A DNA stretch of 64,000 nt from Macrobrachium rosenbergii (GCF_040412425.1 NC_089788.1:63038720-63102719); one strand, 5' to 3'. Counted from the stretch's first letter, positions 29,398-42,446 are shown. Notes: a model not told the origin generated them from the letters alone. Numbers and translations: made by a program.

Positions 29398-29598
29398 AGA
29401 AAATGCATTTATAAACAGATGATGAGAAAAAGTAGGAGGGCACTGGTGAAAGCACCTCTAAAGGATCATTGTTATGAAACTTTACTTTAAAAGTAGTTTC
29501 AGAAAATGCATTTATAAACAGATGACGAGAAAAAGTAGGAGGGCACTAGTGAAAACACCTCTAAAGGATCACTGTTATGAAACTTTAAAAGTAGTTTC
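29398..29598. repeat. 103-bp tandem duplication
   Basis: The unit starting AGAAAATGCATTTATAAACA at about 29398 recurs at 29501 with few substitutions (GATGATGAG/GATGACGAG, ACTGGTGAAAGC/ACTAGTGAAAAC). The second copy is slightly shortened at its end. Confidence 0.9.
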
Positions 29599-31051
29599 CT
29601 AGCAATGTCATTTATTTATTTTTTGTCATGTGTAACTAAGACAGCTTACGGGAGAATGAACTCCAAGTTTAACAGTCTTTTCAACAAGAAAATGAATCGC
29701 AACATAATGCAATGATATTTTCATGGGACAGTTAAGGTATATATTATCAATAAAAGTTACACGCTTTCCATATTTTTCCAGTATCTGCATTTTTCAAAGA
29801 AAATAAAACTTCCAAGCATATAAAATGAAGTTTTCACTCATTTCACGACCTGAATTCTAACTGGAAGCTTAAATAATAATGCACAGAAGTAATGGTACCC
29901 ACACAACACATGCAAGTTTTCCCATCAAAATAATATCTAATAAGACGTACTTTCAGAATTCATCGGATGGAGAGGGGGACATTTTAAAATAAACTACGCA
30001 CACGTACAGTTCAGTGCAGACATACATAGTATGCGTAATGTTTCAAAATAACGATATAAAAAAAATGATGCGCTTACATATATAAAAAAAACAGAATATG
30101 ACCCATATATACGACATATACATAAAATCATCGTATACACATAAAATCAACTTGGCATCTTTGCGGTCAAAATACACATTTTACTAAAGCATCAACGCAG
30201 AAACAAAACTGACACGGTAACACGGATATCTCACTCGAGCATGACGAGGCGACGAGGAAAATAAAAAGAAAACAAGAAAATACAAATTCCATGACTCTAT
30301 GGGATTCCCATGACTACACAAAATCAAACCGCAACGGATAGGCGGAACAATGAGGGGGGGGGGACTCATCGCGCATCGGGATGCGCTCCGGGAGACGGGT
30401 AATCATCGTACGAAAGTGTCATCAAATGTCTTTCTTTTACGCGCTGAAAGTTTCTTTTTGGATTATGTTTGCGGAACAATAATGCCATGCCCTTACTCCT
30501 CACTGCGTTGTTTACATCAAAATAAAATTATCGATATTTCTATATATCGTTTGTCTCAAAAATGAGGAGGAGAAATTTTGTCCGTGTGAACAGGAAATTC
30601 AAACACCTGAAAATTCACTTTCTCGTCATTATTCTCATTGGCTGCTGCCGTGCAAACGTGCGCTGGCATAAGCCCTGCTAAGGCTTACAACACCAATACT
30701 ATCATAAAATCATAATTTTCACTTTCAAATCAATGTGTATAAACTGAATACTGTAAAAAATGAGATGCATAAACTGAATAGAAAACTTTAACGGTAGTAG
30801 TTTCAGTAACATTACACTGAAGGATTTCTTAAAACTAATGATTAATCATTTCGCAGTATACCCTAGAAATGTCAAAGACTGCTCTGATCTGTTCATATTT
30901 CAAATGGAAAAAATCCTTAATGCTTCTATCATTAACAAAACACAAAGTATCTTACATACGCAGCGCAAAAATACAGCGCGTCAGGTAAATAAAAAAAATC
31001 ACGATCAATATTATTTTCACATTTACCTGGCACTTGTTATAAGCGCAAGTG

Positions 31052-31053
<2 letters not shown>
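29599..31053. other. Unique AT-rich stretch, no gene seen
   Basis: Includes a G run at 30354-30362. A 184-codon plus-strand frame, 30838-31392, is open only because it passes through (GA)n. Its two unique ends show no recognised motif. Confidence 0.5.

Positions 31054-31115
<62 letters not shown>
31054..31115. repeat. (GA)n microsatellite
   Basis: GA run of about 30 units. Confidence 0.97.
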
Positions 31116-31119
<4 letters not shown>

Positions 31120-32148
31120 CAAGGTAACATCTCTCCCAAACCAATGTCATTGGTGAATCAAGGATCTCGGAAAAACAATGTCATCTATGTCGTTCTTTTC
31201 GCTTTCTTTTTGGGAGACCGCGTTTTTCCAGCGTCCGCGCAAATGCGCCGCCATGCCAGGGCATTGTTTGCGAATCAAATCGCGACCGGCGCTTTTAACA
31301 TTCCGCTTCCTGATATTGTTCTATCACTGGAGTCCTTTTTTCCCCAGGAGGAATTTCCCCTGTTTGCAGTTTCACTCTCTAAAATACGTTAAAAAAAGTA
31401 AATGAATATGATGTACATATAACAGGCTTTGCACAACACTGAAATGCTTCTTAACACGACTAAGACTTTCCTCGTTTCCGACTCTATCCTCTTAAAAAAT
31501 GCGCAAAATTCAAATAGGATAAAACTGCTTTTGGCGTGACGTTCAACTCCTTTGTTGGGTTACCGTCCACTTAAAAAGAAATTAAAATGAATAGAATAAT
31601 AGTTTTTAGAAGTAGAAGCAATGTTGGAGAATTTTTTTTTTTTACCCCACGAATTTACCGGATTTCCTGTCCTCACCTTTGAGAAAAAAAAAAAGATAAA
31701 TAAAAAGGAAATAAATAAGAACAAATAAAAAACATAAGTTGCAATATTGAAGTAATTTTTTTCATATGTGAATTTCCTTTGTTTTCGGTTGTTTCTCCCC
31801 AAAAGAATAAATAAATAAAAAAACACATAAAAACATATTTGGCTCATTGAATGAATGCTCAGGGATGCGGTTCATAGTTTTCATTTCCATATTTATGCTT
31901 CCTGTTTTCTACTTTCTCCTTTATAGTTATCTACGTTCATACACGAAGGAACATATCCTTATGGGAAATATCAACAATGGTTTTACTGTCTTATTTTCTA
32001 ACACCTTTTATAAACATGATTTTCCCGATTCATGTAGTCTTCCTTCCTTTAAGAAGCAAGAATTTCGACTTTCTTTCTTCCTGTTCCATCCTTTTTTTTT
32101 TTTTTTCATAGAGCCTGGGCTTGGAAAAGGTCGTCCTTTGCCCTTGCT
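31116..32148. other. Unique stretch, nothing recognised
   Basis: A GC-richer patch at 31210-31310 (CAGCGTCCGCGCAAATGCGC) lies among AT-rich DNA, with A and T runs at 31630-31695 and 32090-32106. Frames of 75-129 codons are T/F-rich and unrecognised. Confidence 0.5.
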
Positions 32149-32260
32149 GAATGATACAGTTTACCTCTCATGTTCCCTAAGACCGCGGTTTGCTACTCGT
32201 CTACCGCCTACTATTCCGGTCAACTGTCAACAGTGACTGTCAACCGTTAGCAGCTTCTGG

Positions 32261-32313
<53 letters not shown>

Positions 32314-32694
32314 GTGGTAGCAACCGTGTTCCTGGTTGCCAAGCAGCCTAGATTCCGTACCATTAAATGAATAAAACACACACCTAGATTCCACACCATT
32401 AAATGAATAAAATATACATATACACACACATATATATATATATACATATATATATACTGTATATACATGTGCGTGTGTGTGTGTTTTATCCATTTAATGG
32501 TACAGAATCTAGGCTGCTCGGCAACTCTATAGGAACATGGTTGCTAGCTCCCCTCCCTCCTCTCTGTCTGTCTCTGTCTCACTCTCTCTCTCTCTCTCAT
32601 CAGACGCTGCTGTTTACAGCTGAACAGAAAAGTAGGCGGCAGACGGGTAGCAAACTGCGGTCTTAGGGAACATGCGAGGTAAGCTGTACCATTC
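32149..32694. repeat. Large inverted repeat, arms about 250 bp
   Basis: The left arm begins GAATGATACAGTTTACCTC (32149) and the right arm ends with its complement GGTAAGCTGTACCATTC (32694). Pairing continues inward through TGTTCCCTAAGACCGC, the GA run 32263-32310 opposite CT at 32576-32600, GCAGCCTAGATTC..ACCATTAAATG, and CACACA opposite GTGTGTGT, to a TA-rich centre near 32430-32460. Within the left arm a 36-38 bp phrase (CCTAGATTCC..AATAAAA) is tandemly doubled. No terminal target duplication is clear. Confidence 0.88.
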
Positions 32695-33825
32695 ATATAT
32701 AAGACAATGAATTGAATCTTTTTGGGTAAATTCAAATGCAAATCAAAATTTCCACCATAAATCAATATTCCCAGGAAACACTTTAAAAAGCAAAAATCCA
32801 TCCAAATTTAACGACATCTCCCCAAGAACATAAATATCTAAGCACACTCTTGATAGTTCTCCAAAGAGAAGGCGTCTCTCTTCAATCAATCAATCTGAGC
32901 ACTTTGCCAGCCTCAACAAGGGCCGAAGTAAAACCTCAACTTATATAAGAACTTGACAGATTATTTTACTACGTATTACATTAAATAATATCTTAACTGG
33001 AAGACTTCTCCTGAGCAACTAGTGTTATGAAAACAGACCACGCCAAAACAGCAAGAGTTATAGAAGAAGAATTACAAAAAAAACTGAATATAACAATCAA
33101 CTTGTTCGAACCATTTATTGGCGTCTACCCTTTCAATCTCATGTCCACTCCTATGTTCAACTTCAGAGTTTTCTTCTAATCTCAATATAATTTTCATAAA
33201 CAAATATCTGGTCTTGATATTCGATCTGCGCATGTTCTGGTAAATTGGCTCCTCGATGTAACATTCATTTTCAGTTTTTCTTTACTTTTAATGCATTTTA
33301 TTAACATTCCATTCAGCCACGTTTCTTTGTCATTCACAAATTCTCCTCCTTGAATTTCACGGGTTCACTTCCCCATTGGCCAAGCTGATTCCGATTTCAT
33401 TCATAAATAGTTCAGTTTCTCGCAGTAACCCTCTAGTTGGTCAAGTTATTTACATTACAAACTTAATTTATTATTTTGCCTTAATTTATAAAAAAAAAAA
33501 ATCCTCCTATCAGTCACGTCCTTGTAATTCATTCTATTATTCTAATTACATTTTCCCTATCATTCCTCTATTCAGCCACGTTCTCTTCAACGTAATCTAT
33601 TTATATTTAATTGTCGCTTGCAAACGGACCTCCGCTCCACACGTAACGGTTCGGTGGCTTCTGTTTACGATGGAGATTTCTTTTTCTCACCGTGGACCGT
33701 CGGGAGAAGAAAAGAGCATCGCCCGGGCTAAGGTCCATTGATATTTACTAAGGGCGATTAAGCATCGTCGTCTTCGCCGTCAGCGGTAATTGAAAGGAAA
33801 ACACCTCGGGGAGACACACTGTACA

Positions 33826-33828
<3 letters not shown>
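32695..33828. other. Unique stretch, no gene called
   Basis: Mostly T-rich. The block 33610-33800 is of more even composition, with CG words (CACGTAACGGTTCGGTGGC, GAGCATCGCCCGGGC) and TAATTG/GATTAAG motifs. It could be a conserved non-coding block, or an exon fragment of the 121-codon frame at 33376-33741. No family recognised. Confidence 0.45.

Positions 33829-33901
<73 letters not shown>
33829..33901. repeat. (GA)n microsatellite
   Basis: GA run of about 36 units. Confidence 0.97.
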
Positions 33902-33904
<3 letters not shown>

Positions 33905-34132
33905 GGGTTTACAAGCTTCTTGTTCAACATGGACACACCGGCTAATAACAGGTTATATAAAACGAGATTTGATATGAAGGAAATTTTTGGAAAATAACTA
34001 CAAATTATCAAAAATCATTACAAATAACCAGGAACAACTAAATAATGGACGTATCACCAGAAATGGAAAGTTTACTTAATCATTCAATTTTCTGGCTTTA
34101 TACCTCTGGAACGATAAATTTAGGAGGAGGAG

Positions 34133-34274
<142 letters not shown>

Positions 34275-36445
34275 TGACGTCACTGTTGATGCTGTTGCAT
34301 TGGGAGTGTTTCTTACATCCACTTTACAGCCTCCTTTACTCTCCCATCTGAAATGTCACGGACGGGAAGACACCAACGCACGCACATACGCGTGCGCACA
34401 GACTCTTTCACACGCACGCACACCCGGGTGAGGGTGGGGCAAATGACATTATAATCAACAAAACGGCTGCATTAGCTATCAAAGCAGATTTCAAAGTCAT
34501 TTTCATTGAGCTATGACAAAATACGAGTGATCTTAGTGGAACGCCTACTCCGGTTTGCGAACGCTAAATGATGAATGGGTATTTTAAACAGGAAAATCAC
34601 GGCATTTGCCACCAAAGTAATTTTGCTGGCGAAAACGTGCTACACTCAACGGTGCAATACTGGTACTGAAATTTGCAGCCGTTTCTTCTTACGTAAATAC
34701 ATATGCACGGAAATTTTCTGTCGAATTGTCGTGAGAAATAATAGTCTAACTGGTAATGGCACTGTAACTTGCAGTCGCTTTATGCTGTTACAGATCTAAT
34801 GCATAATGTAGGCGAATCTTTGATTGAAAGGCTTAGTGGGAAAAAAAAACAGTAACCACATCTGGTGATGAATCACTATTGTAGGTGACTTTGATATACA
34901 CAATCATGCATTAACCAAAATTACAAGATAATTCATCTTTATCTTCAAACATAATTACTAACAGTGTCCTCTGAGAATGCTGCAGTTCACAGTCACATTT
35001 CCTTTACGACATAAAACATGTTAGAGGTAAAGAGTCTTACTATTTTCGGCTCAAAATTCAAGAGTAACTGCACAGTTAAGTACGACCATAAAACCATGGT
35101 GTCTCTATTTTCAGTTCAAAATCAACTTCACTTTTAGGTAACCTTTTGTGAAGCGACAGAGAAGAACATGGCTACTTGAGTGAACTGTGAACTGTACTGG
35201 TTTAAATATCAGTTTTACACATTTCCCTCCTCTGTCCCTACTCCGCTATCAGAATTCGAGGTATTGTTCACGAGCTACAAAAGTCAACAGCCCGAGGAAT
35301 CCCAGATATTGGCTAAAGGAATACAACGTGAAAAAAATGTCAGATAAAATTGAGAGCAGATATACCATAACAATTTTTATAAATAAAACTTTGCAATTAA
35401 GAAGGCAGATCTGAACAAATAAAAAAAAAAATGAATGGCAGTACCTAAAGGAAATAAGACAAAGGACTGTGTGGGTTACCTCTAAGAAATAAATGAGAAA
35501 CATCGACGGAGATGAACCACCTGGGAGTGCCTCTTAAGCAATAGACGGCCCTGAAATTTCTTCGGAAATGAACCACTTAAAAGTTACGTTATGATACAAG
35601 TCCTCAGAAGTACCGATACGAGATAAACATAATCAGAAACGTGCCTCTGAGTAGTCATCCGAGGTACCTCCTGGTAGCATAACTGAACGACATCTCTGAG
35701 CGACAATACACTCGGGAGGAACTAAAATATATCAAAAACTACCCCAGTGAGGTAAACCACCCAGGAATACTTCTAGATATTAATCGGACAGAACCTCTTG
35801 AAAATAAATCTTCGTAAAATAATAGGGGTAGTACTAGGAGGAAATAACTTATTTAGGAGTCAGTGACTGTCATCAAAATACTCTTCAAATTTATGTTCAC
35901 ATAATAAAATTAAAGATATCTAAATAAAAACAGATGGAAAATTGAATTTTTTTCTAACTTCTAACAAAGTGGGCACTTATACCTAGCGTATCATTTCAAG
36001 AATCTACAAAAAGGAAATCTACAAGAAATCCGACTAGCATAATCAGTACCAGAGGGAAAAGAAGCCGGTGCTTCTACTTTCCCACTTTGTAACTCGTACC
36101 TTGACCACACTACTACCACTACTATTACTACGAAAGCTATTGCTACTACCACCAGAACCACCACTATCGCTCCTACCGTTATCACTATCACTATCATTAG
36201 ACTTATAAAAAAAAAACGGAAGTTAGAAATGCATGAATGGCAATCACCCACTAAATAACAAAAGCAAATTCGCACTACCGCGCCACCAGACCAAAGGAGT
36301 CACTCTGCTCCCTGTAATTCGCAGAAACCACACTTATAATACAGGATAACAAATATGCACGAGATTGCTAACAAGAATATTCAAATCACGGTATCTATTT
36401 GTCTTCCCCGCATAACGATGAGAAAATCGCTGGCGAGTAGCCAGC

Positions 36446-36449
<4 letters not shown>
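34275..36449. other. Unique stretch with a degenerate repeated phrase
   Basis: At about 35500-35790 loosely related phrases recur (GAGATGAACCACCTGGGAGT, GAAATGAACCACTTAAAAGT, AGGTAAACCACCCAGGAAT), suggesting an old, eroded minisatellite. At 36100-36200 there is a degenerate ACT/ACC trinucleotide patch. No gene recognised. Confidence 0.45.

Positions 36450-36526
<77 letters not shown>
36450..36526. repeat. (GA)n microsatellite
   Basis: The longest clean GA tract in the left part of the window, about 38 units. Confidence 0.97.
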
Positions 36527-36529
<3 letters not shown>

Positions 36530-36789
36530 CTTGCCCATAAGTTGATAATTCCTATCACTTCCAAAATCAAATTATTTGTTGCCTGTCACACAGGGTCCAC
36601 CTTGAATATATATAAAATCTCCTTGGCAGAGGTAAAGATTGGTAGAAAGGACAGGTAAAATACTATGAATCATAAGCCACATAAAATACAAACAGTTTAT
36701 CTGTCAATTCCGTTTGCTGTTTGTTCTTCTTAAATTTGCATCGTCTTGTATCAGAGAGAGACAGAGAAAGTCTATTGAAAGCATATCAC

Positions 36790-36792
<3 letters not shown>

Positions 36793-36875
<83 letters not shown>
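36793..36875. repeat. (TA)n microsatellite
   Basis: TA run of about 41 units. Confidence 0.97.
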
Positions 36876-36880
<5 letters not shown>

Positions 36881-37769
36881 TTTTATATATAATAATATAC
36901 AGTTTTGAAAGTAAAGTAATGAACATTTAGAACGACAAATTGCGACTCGCAATCACACTTTTCAATATCAGCATTATCTATAATTAATTTTATCCAGCCA
37001 TTCTAAGGTAGTGTTAGCTAAAATAAAACACCTTACTTTACTTCCTATCTGTTTCCCTTTTAAACTTGGTTAAAGAGTGAAAAATTGATCTCAAACTAAT
37101 TTATTTTTGTAAAATGGAATTCGAATCTATGAATCTGTCAATAAAAATGGTGATATCTTGTTGTATTATTACTTTACTTTAATCTTTGACGAACTTGGAA
37201 TACAAGAAGGGAATCAGCAATAAATGAATGCGTGAAATGAAAATATGTTACGGAATAACTACGGAGCCATTCAGATAATATGTCTTGCAAGTACCAATTT
37301 AAAAGAGGCTATATCATCAAATGAATATAATATTTACTAAATAATTAACACATCAGCAATCCTAAAAGAATGAAAACTAAATATGCCAAGACAAATTAAC
37401 AACACCAAGCAGTAATAATCATAATACCAATTAAGAAATTTTTCAGCCATATCCTGACACTGCCAGCCAACTAAAAAAGAAAATATTAAAACCACTAAAT
37501 ACATACAGACTATAAAAAAAAAAAAAAATCCACATTGATTAAGGGTTGCCAACGAAGCAGCAAGCAACTCAACATCGCCATCTTCATCAACCCGTTGTTT
37601 TCCAAATGCTGATGTCGGCGGTTGCACATTCTGTCATCAGGATCGGGAATATGGAATGCGCTTTTCTTGATGATTTTTCACATCTGGTTTCTCTTTTTAC
37701 ACGACAGCTTGCAGTATTTTCTCGTACACAGCGCCGGTCATCTCTTTCTTTCTTTCAGAAACACACACA
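36876..37769. other. Unique stretch, nothing recognised
   Basis: About 0.9 kb of AT-rich sequence. A run at 37514-37528. A 96-codon minus-strand frame (37627-37337) is unrecognised. Confidence 0.5.
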
Positions 37770-37856
<87 letters not shown>

Positions 37857-37905
37857 TTATATATATATTTATATATATAATTTATATATATATATATACA
37901 CATAT
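37770..37905. repeat. (TA)n microsatellite
   Basis: TA run, perfect to about 37847 and then interrupted by TTTATATA steps. Confidence 0.97.
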
Positions 37906-38042
37906 ATGTATGAAAAAATGTACATCAACATAATAAAAGAACAATCTCATACTTTTTGAAACAGATACTGAGATCTACTGGGCTTACATATCCTGTGCAA
38001 GTGACATAATACAAATCATAAACATCCTGAACAATACAAAAG

Positions 38043-38045
<3 letters not shown>

Positions 38046-38094
<49 letters not shown>
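38046..38094. repeat. (GA)n microsatellite
   Basis: GA run of about 24 units. Confidence 0.97.
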
Positions 38095-38096
<2 letters not shown>

Positions 38097-38494
38097 CATT
38101 CTCTGGTTATTTCAAAATACATAATCATTCAGCCACTAGTATGTGAACTTGGCCATAGAAAACCTTCTTACTGAAACCACCTTAATAACTAGGTTCTGAA
38201 AGCCTCATGCGGCGATCATAATGATTACCCGCCTGAATTAGAAGTTCACAAGCCTCCCTCTCAAAACAAGTATGTGAACAGATTTCTAATACAAATTCAG
38301 CTCTGTCAGAGAGGTAATGGTAATTCTTCGAATCAGTTTGACATTTAAATACCCCGTTTCCACCCTTTTAGTCCCTACATGATACCCAACTTAAAATTCT
38401 AGAAAATATTTAAGCATATACATATCACATGGGGTTGTAAGAGTGCTTGCTGTATGTGTAATCCTTCTCTCTCTCCCCGCAGTCATGACTTGTG

Positions 38495-38560
38495 GACTCA
38501 TTGTAATTATTAATTACATCTTGAAGACTTAATTACGTCTGACTGCTTTAATTACTGGCA
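38495..38560. promoter_or_regulatory. Possible enhancer: cluster of TAATTA homeodomain cores
   Basis: About 65 bases hold a palindromic GTAATTATTAATTAC (two TAATTA cores), then TTAATTACG, then TTTAATTACTGG. That is four homeodomain-type cores in a block less AT-monotonous than its surroundings. TAATTA is the classical homeodomain core. Regulatory function is inferred from clustering alone. Confidence 0.3.
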
Positions 38561-38639
38561 GTTTAGTGGTCGGATGATCCGATTGCCGTGGTTAAAAGTC
38601 CTTGTTATAGGTTATTCGAGGTACCCTTTCTCTTGTAAT

Positions 38640-38700
<61 letters not shown>

Positions 38701-38703
38701 AGA
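38640..38703. repeat. (GA)n microsatellite
   Basis: GA run of about 28 units with an AGAGAGAAG end. Confidence 0.97.
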
Positions 38704-38765
38704 AGGGGGTAAAAAATGTTACAAATCAGGTATATTCACTGAAGTTGTTACCACTTCGTATGTAA

Positions 38766-38990
38766 AGTTAAGTATACCTTAGTTTAACCAGACCACTTAG
38801 CTGATTAACAGCTCTCCTAGGGCTGGCCCGAAGGATTAGACTTATTTTACGTGGCTAAGAACCAACTGGTTACCTAGCAACGGGACCTACAGCTTATTGT
38901 GGAATCCGAACCACATTATAGCGAGAAATGAATTTCTATCACCAGAAATAAATTCCTCTAACTCTTCGTCAGCCGGCTGGGGGAACTGAA
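38766..38990 (-). mobile_element. SINE-A copy 4 (minus strand)
   Basis: Reverse complement of the family: starts AGTTAAGTATACCTTAGTTT and ends with AATAAATTCCTCTAACTCTT plus CGTCAGCCGGCTGGGGGA, the remnant of the head linker. It carries GGTTACCTAGCAAC, the reverse of the family's RFX-like motif. Confidence 0.88.
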
Positions 38991-39167
38991 CTTCGTATGT
39001 AAGTATTTCTATTTATAGCTAAGAGAATCAGAATCTAGAATTACGAAAGCTTAAAATCAACACAAATCCCGTGTACATTAATTTGTGAGCAACTAAATTT
39101 GTAGACAATATATATGTAATATGTTAATAAATAAACATACACATTTTATTTTATATTATATTTACGA

Positions 39168-39169
<2 letters not shown>

Positions 39170-39228
<59 letters not shown>
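39170..39228. repeat. (TA)n microsatellite
   Basis: TA run of about 29 units. Confidence 0.97.
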
Positions 39229-39231
<3 letters not shown>

Positions 39232-39341
39232 TGTATGAATGAATAATAGACATTCCATTTTATCAGCTATTTATTTCACCAATGACTGAAGCATCCTACC
39301 TTTATATCAGAGATTCATTAAAACAGTCTATCAATAATAAA

Positions 39342-39687
39342 CAAGTAAAAAATACGCAATAGAGTTTTCTGTGCAGTGTATAATGCTGTATGAAACTCTC
39401 AGCCGCGGCCTATTAAACTTTCAGCCACGGCCCGGTGGTGGCCTGTATTATTGGCACCTATAGCGCTGCCAGACGTACGATCATATATAACTTTAATCTT
39501 AAATAAAATCTACTGAGGCTAGAGGGCTGCAATTTGGTATGTTTGATGATTGGAGGGTGGATGATCAGCATAACAATTTGCTGCCCTCTAGCCTCAGTAG
39601 TTTTTAAGATCTGAGGGCGAAGAGAAAAATTGCGGAAGGACAAACAAATAGCCACTACAATAGTTTTCTTTTACAGAAAACTAAAAT
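39342..39687. mobile_element. Fold-back MITE-like repeat, copy 1
   Basis: Shares order and sequence with the element at 41521: CAAGTAAAAAATACGC, TTTTCTGTGCAGTGTATAAT, GCCACGGCCCGGTGGTGGCC, an internal inverted repeat (39510-39600; CTACTGAGGCTAGAGGGCTG against its complement), TTTTTAAGATCTGAGGG, then TTTTACAGAAAACTAAAATG. The ends TTTTCTGT and ACAGAAAA are inverted. No coding capacity. Confidence 0.85.
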
Positions 39688-40106
39688 GATGATAATACTT
39701 TGAGCTGCCGTCACAAAGAGAAAACTCATTCAGAAATGCCACATTTAGCAGTAGGACCAACGTAATATGAAAAATCCCCCTAAAACAGATGTTGAATGCA
39801 CAAGAAAAAGAGGATGGCTAAAGCTGTGTAGATGAAGTGTTTGCGTAGTATACGCGGGACAGACAGAACTGTAGAGAGAGTAAACAAAGAAAGTGAAAAG
39901 CTAGAGTAACTGGAAGGGTGGATTAGAGCACTTTAAGATGATTCGGTTGTGTGGAGAGATTGAACGACGAAGGAAACTCACCAACCTCGGCTCCCGTATG
40001 GCTCTCTCTACTCACCTGTAAAAGAAAACAAAAACAAATGAAGAAATGTGAAGAAAGTATGATAAAGCAATCTCAGAAAAAAAAGAAGTAAAAAGCCTAG
40101 TTAATG

Positions 40107-40107
<1 letters not shown>
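39688..40107. other. Unique stretch, nothing recognised
   Basis: No dispersed repeat and no frame of note. Confidence 0.5.

Positions 40108-40158
<51 letters not shown>
40108..40158. repeat. (TA)n microsatellite
   Basis: TA run of about 24 units. Confidence 0.97.
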
Positions 40159-40160
<2 letters not shown>

Positions 40161-40790
40161 GCGTATTAACAATGCATAATCGACGAATATATAATTGCAC
40201 AAGCTTTCATACGTCACTGAAATGTATAACTGATAAAAAGTAGGTATTGCTAATAAAAGTCAGAACACTAGTTCAATGCAACTTTTATTCATTTTAAATT
40301 AACGCAATGACACTTCAGAGGAGTATGTGTACCAATATCCCTAAAGAAAAATGCATTTAAGAAAGTTAAAAATATAATATTTAGAAATGATTTTTTTTTC
40401 TCAGAAAACCAAATAGCTTGAGAAAGGGATCGATGAAACAGCAAAACCACTAACGAGTTAAAACCAAAACGCTCATATATATAAAAACAATAAAAGGCAT
40501 AGGAGAAATATAAAACATGCTTAGAATAAAACCAAAAACACCTGCGAGTCACTATATCGTAGCGGTGAATGAATTTTGCTGTACTCCTTTTTATGAATGG
40601 AGCTTTTGGCCGTTACAAACACTAATTCAGAAATTAAACGAGTACTTATGACATATCCCGAGCGTTAAATCTATCGTAAATCATATAAAATGAGCGGAGG
40701 ACTTTAATGAACAATTTACGTAATCTTGCGTGACCTTACCGCTGACATCAATAACTATTATGGAGTTAAGTACCTCAACAAAAGGAATTC

Positions 40791-40830
<40 letters not shown>

Positions 40831-40863
40831 AGCAGAAATACTGAGGCGATCCATGAGTTATCT

Positions 40864-40900
<37 letters not shown>

Positions 40901-41520
40901 TCCAATGTAATCATTGCTCAGTACAAAATAATATATAAAATACACAAAACAGCAACTATGTGACGAGTAGAAACTGCAAGAGGAAAGAAAAAGAACCAAA
41001 TATATTCACTAAAGAACACGTTAACAATCAAGTATGAAGCAGAAAATATTATATAAGATGCAGTAGGAGACTCTCAATGCATGCAAAATAGTCTTAGAAC
41101 ACACACACATATATATATATTGTACAGGCGAACATCTGTTGCAAGTCCAGTGACCTTTAAATTTCTACAACCTGTAAATTCTCCAACATATCTCTGATTC
41201 ACTTCATACACCTACACCAAACTAATATAAAACCCAAACATTAATAATCTTATCCCATCAAGTTCATTAACTCTAAAAGTTATGACTGAACAAGAAACTA
41301 TTACTCGTTAGTAACAGTAAACCGCTGCGCATTTCCTCCCATCAGAAGATAACGACAACAATTTCTGCTCATAAAATGACAAACTGTGATTTGATTTACA
41401 TTCATGTTATAACTGGCGTGACATTATCATGGCATATATGCCATTCTTACAAACTTCTACGGATGACTTATAGAAGTGGTTATAGCCACATAAAAAGGTA
41501 GCAATTATTCATTAAAAAGA
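40159..41520. other. Unique stretch with (CT)n and (AAT)n
   Basis: (CT)n at 40793-40828 and (AAT)n at 40865-40901. Otherwise AT-rich with unrecognised short frames. Confidence 0.55.
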
Positions 41521-41928
41521 CAAGTAAAAAATGCACCGAAGTTTCCCCGGCGCAATCGACTTTTCTGTACAGCGTATAATCAAGGCCACCGAAAATAGAT
41601 CTATCTTTCGGTGGTCTCGGTATAATGCTGTATGAGCCGCGGCCCATGAAACTTTAACCACGGCCCGGTGGTGGCCTAGCCTATACCGTTGCCAGAAGCA
41701 CGATTATGGCTAACTTTAAGCTTAAATAAAATGAAACTACTGAGGCTAGAGGGCTGCAATTTGGTATGTTTGATGATTGGATGGTGAATGATCAGCATAC
41801 CAATTTGCAGCCCTCTAGCCTCAGTATTTTTTAAGATCTGAGGGTGGACAGAACAAGTGCGGACAGACTAAAGTGCGGACGGACAGACAAAGCTGGCACA
41901 ATAATTTTCTTTTACAGAAAACTAAAAT
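41521..41928. mobile_element. Fold-back MITE-like repeat, copy 2 (longer)
   Basis: Same family as 39342-39687, with about 50 extra bases near the 5' side holding a perfect-looking hairpin at 41586-41614 (CCACCGAAAATAGA / TCTATCTTTCGGTGG). The internal inverted repeat at 41737-41826 (ACTGAGGCTAGAGGGCTGCA and complement) is cleaner than in copy 1. Ends are TTTTCTGTACAG and TTTTACAGAAAA. Confidence 0.87.
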
Positions 41929-42414
41929 GTACCTGATACTCATAGAGGTGACGTTTTGTATTAATAAAAGTGACGATATCTACATTAAGGAGATTAAGGC
42001 CTACGAAAAGGGCTAATTTTACTTCCTTAAAAAAGTAACTTTGTATTTCTTGGGCAATAAAAGGTGACCGTATATTTATAAAGCAACTGACTTCTGCTTC
42101 AAACACTGACAATTTCTAGCCATGAAAGCAACGATTTATGATAAAAATACTTACAAAATTCGTGGTAACCATTTCCCACACAATATGTATTTAACAAATG
42201 ACATCACTATTATTATCTCTTATTTATCTCTCCTTAAACACAACTAATAAACTAGACATTCAAACACACACTCCCTTAGGGACATGACATCATCTCTCCC
42301 CAACCCCCATTCCCGTTTTATGATGTCACATAATAAGTCCTTAAAAGAGTTTAAGTGTCAAATGTGTCAGGAGGAATAATTGGAGGTTTGTGTCTTATGG
42401 GAAATGACGTGGTG

Positions 42415-42446
<32 letters not shown>

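Noticed and set aside
30838..31392. 184-codon plus-strand frame
   Set aside because: The centre is translated (GA)n; the two unique ends share no domain and are joined only by the repeat.
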